Below, piece after piece: positions 52,722 through 63,207 of a DNA stretch of 64,000 nt. Source of the stretch: Rugalucina vietnamica (taxonomy: Eukaryota > Mollusca > Bivalvia > Lucinida > Lucinidae); assembly GCA_964017185.1 (NCBI GenBank), contig OZ024869.1, forward strand, positions 8,578,501 through 8,642,500, given 5' to 3'. The position numbers and the translations under genes are program-made. The notes under the pieces are model-generated. The model made no database searches. It was given only the letters and a program-made list of their open reading frames with translations, and was not told the DNA's origin. Position 1 is the first letter of the stretch, and every line of letters starts with the position of its first letter.

Positions 52722-53510
52722 AGTAAGTAAGTAAGTAAGTAAGTAAGTAATGGTTTATTAAAGTGTCGCATTTCAACATCACAAATATACAACATAATTA
52801 TGAAAGATAAGCAGTTGATACCCAGCCAAAATTAGGCTAACGAGACACTATCAATACAATTAAACAAATATATACATAGAAACCTACAACAATGATATAA
52901 AAACACATAATCATTCTAAAGGATGGTATTGCTATGTTTTACCATAATTTAATCTTAAAACCATGAGAATACATGGCAACGACAACAAGCTATGTACATT
53001 TTCATATGTACATAACGAATTTCGACTTCAGTCATATTTATCGTTAAGCTTACCAAAGCAAATTACTAAAGAAATGACAAAAATGAGAATTAGTTCTCAT
53101 GACTTACTTGTTGAAAAAGGTCGATATTTCCGTCCAAAAATATCACGAAAATGTAGTTCTTGTCAGGTGGTTGAAGACGAAGAACATTTTATGCTTTTTT
53201 GTAATAAGTTCAGCAATCTTCGATTAGACCTTTTAACAAAGTTAGATATTCAAACGGACTACCAGGGGTTAAAACCTAATTCATATGAAAGTATTACATT
53301 GTTAAATAAATTGCTTAATCCACAAACTATTGATAATGTGAAGTTGATTAGTTATTTTATATCATCTGCACTTTCACTTAGATAGTTTTGCATAGTTAAG
53401 ATATCGCAACTTATTCTTGATAAGATTCTATATCTTCCCTATGATCGGAGGACACCTTCTTGTATGTTGGTTTTCTGAATAAAGAATTCTTATTCTTATT
53501 CTTAAGAATT
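52722..53510 (+). mobile_element. LINE 3' end with GTAA microsatellite upstream
   Basis: After a GTAA run (52722-52750), a plus-strand frame (52963-53385) carries CSSCQVVEDEEHFMLFC, the zinc motif at the C-terminus of LINE ORF2, and ends SYFISSALSLR. The 3' end is AATAAAGAATTCTTATTC repeated, a LINE-like simple tail. 5'-truncated. Confidence 0.7.
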
Positions 53511-53569
53511 CTTATTCTAATGGTACTCCTTCAAGGTGGTGAAATTAGAGAAGCATTTCAATATATACT

Positions 53570-53595
53570 CTTTGTCAAAAGTTTAGCATAATTAT
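53570..53595. repeat. Inverted-repeat partner (right)
   Basis: CTTTGTCAAAAGTTTAGCAT then AATTAT, the inverted counterpart of 50838-50863. Confidence 0.45.
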
Positions 53596-53664
53596 ATGTC
53601 TAAAATGAAGGAAACACGTCTGGTATAACCTTACCTCAGTGAATAAATATGTTGACGCAGTCAC

Positions 53665-54138
53665 CCCTATAGCAGCTTACTGAATCTGCTAAGTCCTCGG
53701 TTTTGATTCATCAGGATTTTTATCATGATTTATCTGTTTGTTCTTGATGATTCATTGACTACTGAGTTAGAGATTCACCACGAGGACCGAAGAACTAACT
53801 AAATGTTATGAAACACTGCATAAGCTGAGGGCCATGTAAAATCGGTAATTTTATATTACTGATCGTTCCAAGGCGATACTTCTGTGGCGGTTCTTTTTGT
53901 TTTAAAACTTTGTGCTGTTAGCTCCTTATGTAAGTTTTCATATTTTTAGTTAAGTTTAGGTAACTGAGTTGCCACCTATTGGTAAAATAGGAGCTCATTC
54001 GGCTTACGATATGTTTTCTTGGTATAAGTACCTGATTGTTAATTTAGTTTTTTCCCATCTCGGTTTTTGGAGTGAGGACCTTTTTTCTGACTGCACCTTT
54101 TCCTGATCTTTGCCTACTTGTACCTTTGTATTGTGCTT
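53665..54138 (+). mobile_element. Penelope-like tail, diverged and deleted copy
   Basis: Runs from AGCAGCTTACTGAATCTGC through GTTAGAGATTCACCACGAGG and GATCGTTCCAAGGCGATACT to TTTGCCTACTTGTACC. It is shorter and more diverged than the 54-58 kb copies. Confidence 0.8.
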
Positions 54139-54146
54139 CCTTGTAT

Positions 54147-54410
54147 TTAAAAAAATTCAATAAATTTGTGATTTGGATTGTTCACGGTTATTTTACATGC
54201 TGGACACAAATCAACATCAAAGCATTCGGTACATATGTACCTGGTTCCTATTATGGGTCTTTTCCTACAGACATTGCACCCAAGCCCGTGATGCACGCTT
54301 CGCAATAGATCATTGCCTGGTGAAATATCAGTACAAACATGACCACTCGGATGAACCCTCGTATGCAAACATGCCCCGCAAAAGTAGAATTCTCTGGTAG
54401 AATTCCTCAC
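54147..54410 (-). pseudogene. ZZ-type zinc-finger coding fragment
   Basis: Minus-strand frame of about 87 codons. Its second half is a ZZ zinc finger: HHGLGCNVCRKRPIIGTRYI then CTECFDVDLCPACK and the H-x5-H-like end NHKFIEF. The first half has another CxxC set (FYFCGACLHTRVHPSGHVC). There is no ATG at the start (a GTG at 54410), and an alternative frame upstream reads FRCRSCEEFYQR, so it looks like a frameshifted or partial exon. ZZ fingers occur in E3 ligases and adaptors such as MIB, HERC2 and p62; the parent gene is not identified. It lies between Penelope-like copies. Confidence 0.6.
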
Positions 54411-54476
54411 AACTACGACATCGGAATGTCCTAGGAGGAGCTGGATTTAATCCGCATCAACCACACGTAACTTCAG

Positions 54477-56366
54477 TTGGGGCCGGAGCTTCTTGTCTGT
54501 TGCTTGGCCCACCGGGGTCCAACTGATGTTTTTCTTTAGCTCCGGAGTTAGTAAGTTATTTGGCGCCCAGGGATCTCCATCGTCGGGCAGCTTACTGAAT
54601 CTGTGAGTTCTGGTTTTTGATTCATCAGGATGTTTATCATGATTTATTTGTTTGTTCTTGATGATTCATTTACTAGTTAGAGATTCACCACGAGGACCGA
54701 AGAACTAACTAAATGTTATGAACCACTGCAGAAGCTGAGGGTGAGGTTACGGCCGTGTAAAATCGATTTAAACCCGCCAGTAACTTTGTGTTACTGATCG
54801 TTCCAAGTCGATACTTCTGTGGTGGTTCTTCTTGTTTTTATGTCTTGGTGTTTAAAATATTTTTGTGCTGTTGGCGCCTTATGTATGTTTGCATATTTTA
54901 GTTAAGTTAAGGTAACTGAGTGGCCACCTATTGGGAAAATAGCTGCTCATTCGGCTTACGAAATGTTTTCATGGTATAAGTACCTGATTGTTTGTTTGTT
55001 TTTTTCCCACCTTGGTTTTTGGAGTGGGAGTCTTTTTCTGATTGCGCCTTTTCCTGATCTTTGCCTACTTGTACTTTTTTCAGTAGGAATCTCAAAGTCA
55101 TTCGGGCCTTTCAGCTTCATCGTGGCCAATTCTTTAGTCAAAGCTTCTTAGTTTCCATAAAGGTGAATCGATTCTATGGTCTCATTGCTTTCTAGATATG
55201 GCGAGTAGGCTTGAAGTGTAGAGGGTTACGTGCGACGAGCTTGTCCACATATGATTTTTCTACTCTGTATACAACTTTACCACATAATCTAATTAAAGAA
55301 AAACTTCTGGATTTGATAGAGTGGACCTTCAAAAGGGCATTAAAAAACTATGGTTCACTTTATTTGGCATGTAATGACAGAAAGGCTTTTTTCACTTCCT
55401 CTGACCAAAGTCGGTATACACTTTGGTCATGTCAGAATGTGTGCGACGCCTTATCCTATCTCTTAGATAATATTTATATTAGATTTGGGACCAAGTTATA
55501 CAGACAAATTGTTGGAATTCCGATGGGTACAAATTGCGCACCTCTCGTAGCTGATTTATTTTTAAACTGCTACGAAAGAGATTTCATGGATTCTCTTAAC
55601 CATGATAATCAAGCTGATGTTATTGAGGCTTTTAATTCCACTTCTAGGTACCTCGATGACCTTTTGAACATTGACAACCCTTATTTTGAAGGTATGGTCA
55701 ATCAAATTTATCCATCTGAACTACAGTTGAACAAAGCCAATATCTCGGATACCGAAGCCCCCTTTTTAGATCTACATCTTTCTGTTGCAAATGGATTTGT
55801 TTCTTCTAAAATTTATGATAAGCGCGACGGCTTTGATTTTGATATAGTAAATTTTCCGTTTTTGGATGGTGACGTTCCTCGTCGTGCTTCTTATGGTGTA
55901 TACATTTCGCAACTTATTAGGTTTGCTAGAGTCTGCAATCATGTTACAGACTTCAACGCTCGAAATAAATGTTTAACGGCCAAACTTCTCCAACAGGGCT
56001 ATCGGTATCATAAACTTCGAAAAACCTTTTCTAAATTTTATCGTAGACACAATGAATTGATCTCCAAATACAATGTTGGGTTAAAGACTCTTTTAAATGA
56101 GGGCCTTTCGGAACCAGAATTTTATGGTGACTTGGTTTACAGATTTAAGAAACTTATAGGAAGTAGTGATTTTTCTTTTTAGCTTAGAAAAATCATAACA
56201 CGTTACAGACGTATACGTTATAACTTGAATGTTATGCGACAGTCTGCATGCTTAGTTTTTAACCCAATCACGGTTGATAACTATGCTGCCTTCTTTAATT
56301 GCACGCCGAGGGGTCGGGCGTCAGACTCTATGATGGCCCCGACTTAAAGCTATTCATTTTAGTTGG
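54477..56366 (+). mobile_element. Penelope-like element, tandem unit 1
   Basis: An 1890-bp unit: tail (54477-55082), about 125 bp of unrelated linker (55083-55205), then a 5'-truncated RT and its 3' end. It is followed without gap by an almost identical unit. Penelope-like elements are known for tandem copies joined through pseudo-LTRs; here the shared tail plays that part, although unequal exchange between tails would give the same picture. Confidence 0.75.
55211..56182 (+). CDS. Reverse transcriptase of the Penelope-like element (unit 1)
   Basis: Frame of 323 codons. RT signatures: LSTYDFSTLYTTLPHNLIKE (motif A-like DFSTLYT), VGIPMGTNCAPLVADLFLNC (motif B) and STSRYLDDLLNIDNPYF (motif C, LDD). 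Then come LQLNKANISDTEAPFLDLHL and SSKIYDKRDGFDFDIVNFPF, and a conserved C-terminal part (YGVYISQLIRFARVC, KYNVGLKTLL, EPEFYGDLVYRFKK). The start is truncated just before motif A, so it lacks the N-terminal RT region. No GIY-YIG endonuclease was seen. The RT resembles endonuclease-lacking Penelope-type enzymes; that placement is from motif style and is tentative. Confidence 0.75.
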   Translation: MKCRGLRATSLSTYDFSTLYTTLPHNLIKEKLLDLIEWTFKRALKNYGSLYLACNDRKAFFTSSDQSRYTLWSCQNVCDALSYLLDNIYIRFGTKLYRQIVGIPMGTNCAPLVADLFLNCYERDFMDSLNHDNQADVIEAFNSTSRYLDDLLNIDNPYFEGMVNQIYPSELQLNKANISDTEAPFLDLHLSVANGFVSSKIYDKRDGFDFDIVNFPFLDGDVPRRASYGVYISQLIRFARVCNHVTDFNARNKCLTAKLLQQGYRYHKLRKTFSKFYRRHNELISKYNVGLKTLLNEGLSEPEFYGDLVYRFKKLIGSSDFSF

Positions 56367-58256
56367 TTGGGGCCGGAGCTTCTTGTCTGTTGCTTGGCCC
56401 ACCGGGGTCCAACTGATGTTTTTCTTTAGCTCCGGAGTTAGTAAGTTATTTGGCGCCCAGGGATCTCCATCGTCGGGCAGCTTACTGAATCTGTGAGTTC
56501 TGGTTTTTGATTCATCAGGATGTTTATCATGATTTATTTGTTTGTTCTTGATGATTCATTTACTAGTTAGAGATTCACCACGAGGACCGAAGAACTAACT
56601 AAATGTTATGAACCACTGCAGAAGCTGAGGGTGAGGTTACGGCCGTGTAAAATCGATTTAAACCCGCCAGTAACTTTGTGTTACTGATCGTTCCAAGTCG
56701 ATACTTCTGTGGTGGTTCTTCTTGTTTTTATGTCTTGGTGTTTAAAATATTTTTGTGCTGTTGGCGCCTTATGTATGTTTGCATATTTTAGTTAAGTTAA
56801 GGTAACTGAGTGGCCACCTATTGGGAAAATAGCTGCTCATTCGGCTTACGAAATGTTTTCATGGTATAAGTATCTGATTGTTTGTTTGTTTTTTTCCCAC
56901 CTTGGTTTTTGGAGTGGGAGTCTTTTTCTGATTGCGCCTTTTCCTGATCTTTGCCTACTTGTACTTTTTTCAGTAGGAATCTCAAAGTCATTCGGGCCTT
57001 TCAGCTTCATCGTGGCCAATTCTTTAGTCAAAGCTTCTTAGTTTCCATAAAGGTGAATCGATTCTATGGTCTCATTGCTTTCTAGATATGGCGAGTAGGC
57101 TTGAAGTGTAGAGGGTTACGTGCGACGAGCTTGTCCACATATGATTTTTCTACTCTGTATACAACTTTACCACATAATCTAATTAAAGAAAAACTTCTGG
57201 ATTTGATAGAGTGGACCTTCAAAAGGGCATTAAAAAACTATGGTTCACTTTATTTGGCATGTAATGACAGAAAGGCTTTTTTCACTTCCTCTGACCAAAG
57301 TCGGTATACACTTTGGTCATGTCAGAATGTGTGCGACGCCTTATCCTATCTCTTAGATAATATTTATATTAGATTTGGGACCAAGTTATACAGACAAATT
57401 GTTGGAATTCCGATGGGTACAAATTGCGCACCTCTCGTAGCTGATTTATTTTTAAACTGCTACGAAAGAGATTTCATGGATTCTCTTAACCATGATAATC
57501 AAGCTGATGTTATTGAGGCTTTTAATTCCACTTCTAGGTACCTCGATGACCTTTTGAACATTGACAACCCTTATTTTGAAGGTATGGTCAATCAAATTTA
57601 TCCATCTGAACTACAGTTGAACAAAGCCAATATCTCGGATACCGAAGCCCCCTTTTTAGATCTACATCTTTCTGTTGCAAATGGATTTGTTTCTTCTAAA
57701 ATTTATGATAAGCGCGACGACTTTGATTTTGATATAGTAAATTTTCCGTTTTTGGATGGTGACGTTCCTCGTCGTGCTTCTTATGGTGTATACATTTCGC
57801 AACTTATTAGGTTTGCTAGAGTCTGCAATCATGTTACAGACTTCAACGCTCGAAATAAATGTTTAACGGCCAAACTTCTCCAACAGGGCTATCGGTATCA
57901 TATACTTCGAAAAACCTTTTCTAAATTTTATCGTAGACACAATGAATTGATCTCCAAATACAATGTTGGGTTAAAGACTCTTTTAAATGAGGGCCTTTCG
58001 GAACCAGAATTTTATGGTGACTTGGTTTACAGATTTAAGAAACTTATAGGAAGTAGTGATTTTTCTTTTTAGCTTAGAAAAATCATAACACGTTACAGAC
58101 GTATACGTTATAACTTGAATGTTATGCGACAGTCTGCATGCTTAGTTTTTAACCCAATCACGGTTGATAACTATGCTGCCTTCTTTAATTGCACGCCGAG
58201 GGGTCGGGCGTCAGACTCTATGATGGCCCCGACTTAAAGCTATTCATTTTAGTTGG
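56367..58256 (+). mobile_element. Penelope-like element, tandem unit 2
   Basis: Exact-length repeat of unit 1 (offset 1890 bp). Only a few differences were noticed by eye, which points to a recent duplication or an assembly duplication. Confidence 0.75.
57101..58072 (+). CDS. Reverse transcriptase of the Penelope-like element (unit 2)
   Basis: 323 codons, the same as in unit 1 except for two residues noticed (KRDDFDF for KRDGFDF, and YHILRKT for YHKLRKT). It keeps VGIPMGTNCAPLVADL and YLDDLLNI. 5'-truncated at the same place, so both copies descend from one truncated insertion plus its flank, not from two independent insertions. Confidence 0.75.
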   Translation: MKCRGLRATSLSTYDFSTLYTTLPHNLIKEKLLDLIEWTFKRALKNYGSLYLACNDRKAFFTSSDQSRYTLWSCQNVCDALSYLLDNIYIRFGTKLYRQIVGIPMGTNCAPLVADLFLNCYERDFMDSLNHDNQADVIEAFNSTSRYLDDLLNIDNPYFEGMVNQIYPSELQLNKANISDTEAPFLDLHLSVANGFVSSKIYDKRDDFDFDIVNFPFLDGDVPRRASYGVYISQLIRFARVCNHVTDFNARNKCLTAKLLQQGYRYHILRKTFSKFYRRHNELISKYNVGLKTLLNEGLSEPEFYGDLVYRFKKLIGSSDFSF

Positions 58257-58857
58257 TTGGGGCCGGAGCTTCTTGTCTGTTGCTTGGCCCACCGGGGTCC
58301 AACTGATGTTTTTCTTTTGCTCCGGAGTTAGTAAGTTATTCGGCGCCCAGGGATCTCCATCGTCGGGCAGCTTACTGAATCTGTGAGTCCTGGTTTTTGA
58401 TTCATCAGGATGTTTATCATGATTTATTTGTTTGTTCTTGATGATTCATTGACTAGTTAGAGATTCACCACGAGGACCGAAGAACTAACTAAATGTTATG
58501 AACCACTGCAGTAGCTGAGGGTGAGGTTATGGCCATGTAAAATCGATTTAAACCAGCCAGTAACTTTGTGTTACTGATCGTTCCAAGTCGATACTTCTGT
58601 GGTGGTTCTTCTTGTTTTGTGTCTTGGTGTTTAAAATATTTTTGTGCTGTTGGCGCCTTATGTATGTTTTCATAGTTTTAGTTAAGGTAACTGAGTGGCC
58701 ACCTATTGGGAAAATAGCTGCTCATTCGGCTTACGAAATGTTTTCATGGTATAAGTACCTGATTGTTAGTTTGGTCTGTTCCCACCCTGGTTTTTGGAGT
58801 GGGAATCTTTTTCTGATTGCGCCTTTTCCTGATCTTTGCCTACTTGTACCTTTTTCC
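58257..58857 (+). mobile_element. Penelope-like tail following tandem unit 2
   Basis: Third tail in the tandem series, GGGGCCGGAGCTTCTTGTCTG to GCCTACTTGTACC. It is slightly more different from the first two tails than they are from each other. Confidence 0.82.
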
Positions 58858-59103
58858 ACATCGACCTGCGTTCCTTGGATCTTGATAGGTTGTTTATCTA
58901 AAAGCTTATTGACTGACTCGATTATTGCCATTTGTTCGGACTGGTTTGACCGGACCACCACCCTGTCGTTTTGTGTGCTCAAAACATCTCGAGTAATTCT
59001 TCATCAGCAGCTTCGGGAAGATTTTTGACCAGTAAGTTTTTAGTTATCTTGTCAGGTGTTCGTGTGTATGGTTCGCGACCTGTGAAATCAATTATATTCA
59101 TTT
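58857..59103 (-). pseudogene. RRM-like coding fragment interrupted by the Penelope-like tail
   Basis: Minus strand from an ATG near 59103: MNIIDFTGREPYTRTPDKIT, then KNLLVKNLPEAADEELLEMF. After a one-base shift near 58986 it reads STQNDRVVVRSNQSEQMAII and ESVNKLLDKQPIKIQGTQVD, and ends at the transposon junction. The order (LLVKNLP as RNP2-like strand, helix, strand, AIIESVNKLLD helix, IKIQGTQVDV strand) is that of an RNA-recognition motif. The parent gene is not known; PARP14-like proteins carry such domains, but that is a guess. Confidence 0.45.
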
Positions 59104-59426
59104 TACTTACATGCAGCTTATCAGTGAACAGAGTGATTGTGTCATTTTACCCTCACGTTCGCGAGAATATTAAAGGCTAATGAACTATCAAATGAAGTGA
59201 TGCCTTCATTTGCATACTTTGAAAGTATTTTTGACACACAAAAATTACATCAAAATTTATGCCACGCTTTATCCTTCTAGAAAATTTGAAGAAATAATTG
59301 ATTATTCATATTCATGCGCAATGGCTATACCCTTTTTATTTGCCATCGAAACAGCTGGTTCTACACGTAGTAACTACATGATTTTCCTGCTCGAACTCCT
59401 CACTGTGAAGAATTCTATACTTTTGT

Positions 59427-59870
59427 TCACCTGAGCCGAAGGCTTACAGGCGAGCTTATATGATAGGCAAGCACTGGCGAACGTCGTTATTGTCGTTTTA
59501 GTCCAGAGTATGAATCATCTCCTCTGAAGGGCTGGGCTAGTCAAAGCCAAGTTTCATGTGGAGCATCCTTAGGATCGGGGAACGAAAAGTTATATAAACG
59601 GCCAAGGACACATGGCCAAGATGACCGCCAAGCAGTGAAGACTTTAAATAGCAAAAACCTTTTAAAATATAATTCTCCCGAACTGGTGAGCCTATTTCAA
59701 CGCAACTTGGCATGTAGCATGTAAATCACGACGTTTCGTCGACCACTTATAATACGGCCAGGTCAGATTTGGTCAAATAGGTTTTTCAATGGGGAAAAAG
59801 TAGAAACATTGGATTTTTCGGGACGTTTTGTAGCCTGTGACCTTCATAAGATGCTTTTGGGATTGCAGAT
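59427..59870 (+). mobile_element. CTGAGCC-hairpin element, single-module copy
   Basis: Starts TTCACCTGAGCCGAAGGCTT then ACAGGCGAGC, followed by a worn GTCGTT part, AAGCCAAGTTTCATGTGGAG, ACGCAACTTGGCATGTAGCA and TAGGTTTTTCAATGGGGAAA. Collinear with 45498-46035. Confidence 0.65.
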
Positions 59871-59963
59871 AAATAGCCATTTTGTGCATCCAAATAGGGT
59901 ATGGGCGTTTATTAGAGTGTAGATTTTAATAGAATGTTACTGGAATGCTCGATTTTGTATTTT

Positions 59964-59969
59964 TTTATT
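59964..59969 (-). terminator. Polyadenylation signal AATAAA for the 60004 exon
   Basis: AATAAA on the minus strand, about 35 bases after the stop codon at 60004-60006, a suitable position for cleavage shortly downstream. Confidence 0.5.
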
Positions 59970-60003
59970 TTTTATAATGTGTTATTCTTCTGAACACTGT
60001 ATT

Positions 60004-60650
60004 CTAATGCAACCTCAACGATTCGCAATCATTTATTTCTGCAATCTCGGCGAATTTTTCATTCATATTTATGACGCTCTGTGCCTGAGACGTGCCACCA
60101 CAAGACCTTGTAATGGCATGGACGTCGGTACAGTTCTTGAGTTGGTACGTAAATTCACAAACCCATCTCCTGTGAAATGACGGAACCGGGAACATGTCCC
60201 AGGAGCCAGCTGTATAGTCGTTAAAGCATTTAGTAAAGTCATAAATATGTGGCAGCAAATCATCATTAGGGCAAACTTCGTTCTGATAACGAGCGCAAAC
60301 AACTATATAAATCGAGTGTAGAAAGCTTCTGCTCATGGTCCAAACTTCCCTGATTGATTTCATGACGGGTTGCTGTCCTTGCTGATCTATCATCTCTCTC
60401 TCTTTACTTGTCTCACATCCCATTTCATCCAAATAGTCCAGACTCTCTTGAATTGCATCGTCAAATTCTTCCATTTTTGTACAGAAAAGGCCCAACACTT
60501 CGTTGTTATCCATGTTTTTATTAATGTAGATTGTGTCTAGGTATGATTCAATAGCGCCGACCCGGAGGCATGCCGCTTGTTTGAAACACTGTTCCTCGAG
60601 GCTTTCGGAATGGTCACGGCTTTTTGCACAGTCCTCGAGTGGGTTAAGAG
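60004..60650 (-). CDS. Last exon of a cysteine-rich protein (host gene, unnamed)
   Basis: On the minus strand a pyrimidine-rich acceptor (TTTGTTCCTTCACAG) is followed at 60650 by an open frame of 214 codons ending TAG at 60004-60006. It reads LNPLEDCAKSRDHSESLEEQ, CFKQAACLRVGAIESYLDTI, then MDNNEVLGLFCTKMEEFDDA, VVCARYQNEVCPNDDLLPHI, RRWVCEFTYQLKNCTDVHAI and INDCESLRLH. Twelve cysteines, an even number, suggest disulphide pairing in a secreted or extracellular protein. Spacing recalls the all-helical cysteine-rich T20D4.11/DUF19-like folds, but this is only an impression. Upstream exons, with any signal peptide, should lie to the right and were not recognised. The intact frame, acceptor and poly(A) signal argue for a real host gene. 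Confidence 0.6.
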
Positions 60651-61620
60651 CTGTGAAGGAACAAAAAGCGACGCAGTGATTATAAAATGCTTTGATTCAA
60701 ATTTGTGTTCATTGTTCGTCAGTGCATATGGAAGAAACTTACTCTTAATATCGACATAATAAATGGGTTTCATAAATAACCGATTTATTGAGCTACTGAC
60801 CAAATAAAAGCCACGTCTACTAACTAAATAAAGTAACAATTAAAAGCAATTTTCTGTAACCACTTAAAAAGTTGTGTGCTGAAACTTTCCTATCGTGCAC
60901 ATTTGAACACAAAACTAATTAATATACACTCATTTGGTCCAGTTTCATACCCGTTGCCATGGAAACGGCAAATGAATATTTTGGCAAAAAGTGTGTCCAG
61001 AAATCACCTAAAATTGGGTATTTTCCAGCTGAAACTATTACTTTATACCATTTCAGGTCCAACTTATGGTCCACATATATGAATATATTACTCATCCTGG
61101 TTAGAAATACAAAAATAAAAATTGATTTGGAAAACCTCTGATTTTTTTCATGGCTCTGCAAAATTGGGTGGGTTTCGAACATTTGAAAAAAAAATAGAAG
61201 ATTTTTAAACATTTTCAGGGACAATTTTCATAGTGAGTGCGGTCGTTTGCATATATACGCGCATATTCACGATATACAACGATGTTTTGTTAAACGATTT
61301 CTGAAAAGACATGTTTAGGAAATTAGGTCTGAATATGCATAACCATAGCAACAATGAGGATACTGTCGCTAAACGCAAATTTATGAGTGTGTGTCATTTT
61401 GGTCTTATAGAATTCTACTGTGAGGACACAATTGATTGTAAATTATGTAATGTGTTGCAATTGAAACTAGTATTCAGACAATATGGTATTTTATCTTCAA
61501 TGACGTTATTAAGGTCAATGTCACAGAATTGAGATAAATGGCACAAATTGGCTTTTTTGTCCATGTTTAAGTTGAATTTGTCATAATCGAGGCTCGAATT
61601 TCTTTCTTTATTGAAGGCTT
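60651..61620. other. No further exon recognised; X-box-like site at 60953
   Basis: Intron or intergenic DNA right of the cysteine-rich exon. GTTGCCATGGAAAC at 60953-60966 matches the RFX X-box pattern and sits in DNA loosely like the 23014 transposon. Otherwise AT-rich. Confidence 0.4.
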
Positions 61621-63140
61621 ATGCATATCACCACAACATCTTTCACACTGAAATATTTTTGTCAACCAGTTGACTTCAAGGTCAAGCTCAAGGTCACCAA
61701 AACTTTAATTTTAAGGAGGTAAAATGGAGTTTTTGTTGAAGTAGTAAACAAATTAAAGTATTATTTTCATCGTGTTATGCTTTATATTTATATATGTGTA
61801 TCAAAGTCCGATAAAATATAGACAAACCAACTGCTGACCTTAAATGACCTTCAAAAGGTCAAGCTCAAAGTCAAAAATGCAAGAAAATGGTTTTCATTTT
61901 CATTTTCGTACCAGTATTTTGTTATTTTTCCAGAGTAGGTGCAAAATTGCTATAATATTTGTTTTTAAAGCTTGATATATGTTGGATATGAATCAAAAGA
62001 TAAGAAAATATGGCATTGAATCTACAGTGACTTTCAGAAATCAGGGTCAAGGTCACAAAATTGATAAAATGACATAAAATTGTCATTTTTGTCCATACAA
62101 GTTGATTTTGCAATACTTGATTCTTGATATTCCTGTTATTATGAATATTTATACATATTAACTTGCAGTCTTTCAAACTGTGATGATTATGTCCACCATG
62201 TGACTTCAAGGTGAAGGTCAAGGTCACCAAAACATTAATTTGTAGGGGGTAAAATGGAGTTTTTGTTTAAATTGTAAACAAATTGAATTATTAATTTCAA
62301 TGGTATTTTTCATGTATATATGTGTTGCAAAGTCCAATATCATTCAGACAATACACCTGCTGACCTTAAAGAACCTTTTAAAAAGGGTCAAAGTCAATGT
62401 CAAAGATGAAAGAAAATGGTCTCATTTTAGGGGTACAAAAAAGCTTTTGTTTAACTTAATTAACAAATTAAAACATTCATTTCAATCATAATAAGCCTCC
62501 GTGGTGCAGTGGTTATGTCATTCGTCTTGTAAACCAGGGGTCGCAGATTTGACCCCGGGCTTCGCCGGTCCATCGGATGGGACTATAAACCGAGGGCGGG
62601 CCTCCATATGACCTTAGCTGTTCGTGGGACGTTAAACCCCAATCAACCAACTCATTTCAATCATATCTATATTTCAATCATTTATATTTGTTGCAAAGTC
62701 CAATATCATTCAGAAAATACACCTGCTGATATTAAATAACCTTTGAATGGTCATGGTTAAGGTCAAAGATGTAAGAAAATGGCTGAAATCGGCGTTTTCG
62801 TACCAGTATTTTGTTATTTTCCCCCGGGTTTGGTGCGAAACTGCTTTAAGTATTTTTTTTCAAGCTTGAAATATGTTGTATATGAAACCGCTTTAAGAGA
62901 ATATGACATTAAATCTTTAATGACCCTCAGAAAGTCAAGGTCAAGGTCACAGAATCGAGAAAATGATATGACATTGTCACGTTTGTGCCTATATTCAAGT
63001 TTGCCATAATTGTTTCTTGATATTCTCGTCATCATAAATATTTATACATATTACCTATAAGTCTTTCACTTTGAGATGATTTTGTCACAATATAACTTCA
63101 AGGTCAAGGTCGCCAAAACTTTAATTTTTCAGGGGGTAAA
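61621..63140. repeat. About 530-bp repeat series with AAGGTCAAGGTCACC motifs
   Basis: Two and a half to three long modules recur (TCAAGGTCACCAAAAC at 61686 and 62217, TCAAGGTCGCCAAAAC at 63104). Each holds GACCTTCAAAAGGTCAAGCT-like, CGTACCAGTATTTTGTTATT and TTCTTGATATTC..GT phrases. Short direct and inverted TGACCTT/AAGGTCA motifs are frequent. One module is interrupted by a SINE. Confidence 0.7.
62491..62651 (+). mobile_element. tRNA-derived SINE (second family) with 14-bp target-site duplication
   Basis: CCTCCGTGGTGCAGTGGTTA (box A region), GGGGTCGCAGATTTGACCCC (box B), CCATCGGATGGGACTATAAA, GGGACGTTAAACCCCAATC and an AACCAAC end. TCATTTCAATCATA flanks it at 62477-62490 and 62652-62665. 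161 bp. Confidence 0.9.
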
Positions 63141-63161
63141 TGGAAATTTTGCTCCAATCCT

Positions 63162-63164
63162 CAA

Positions 63165-63207
<43 letters not shown>

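Noticed and set aside
54477-58857. Hammerhead ribozyme in the Penelope-like tail
   Set aside because: Such ribozymes are known in some Penelope-like elements, so I looked for CTGATGA followed by a stem and GAAA on both strands; no convincing core was found.
62491-62565. tRNA gene
   Set aside because: This is the head of a SINE flanked by a 14-bp target-site duplication.
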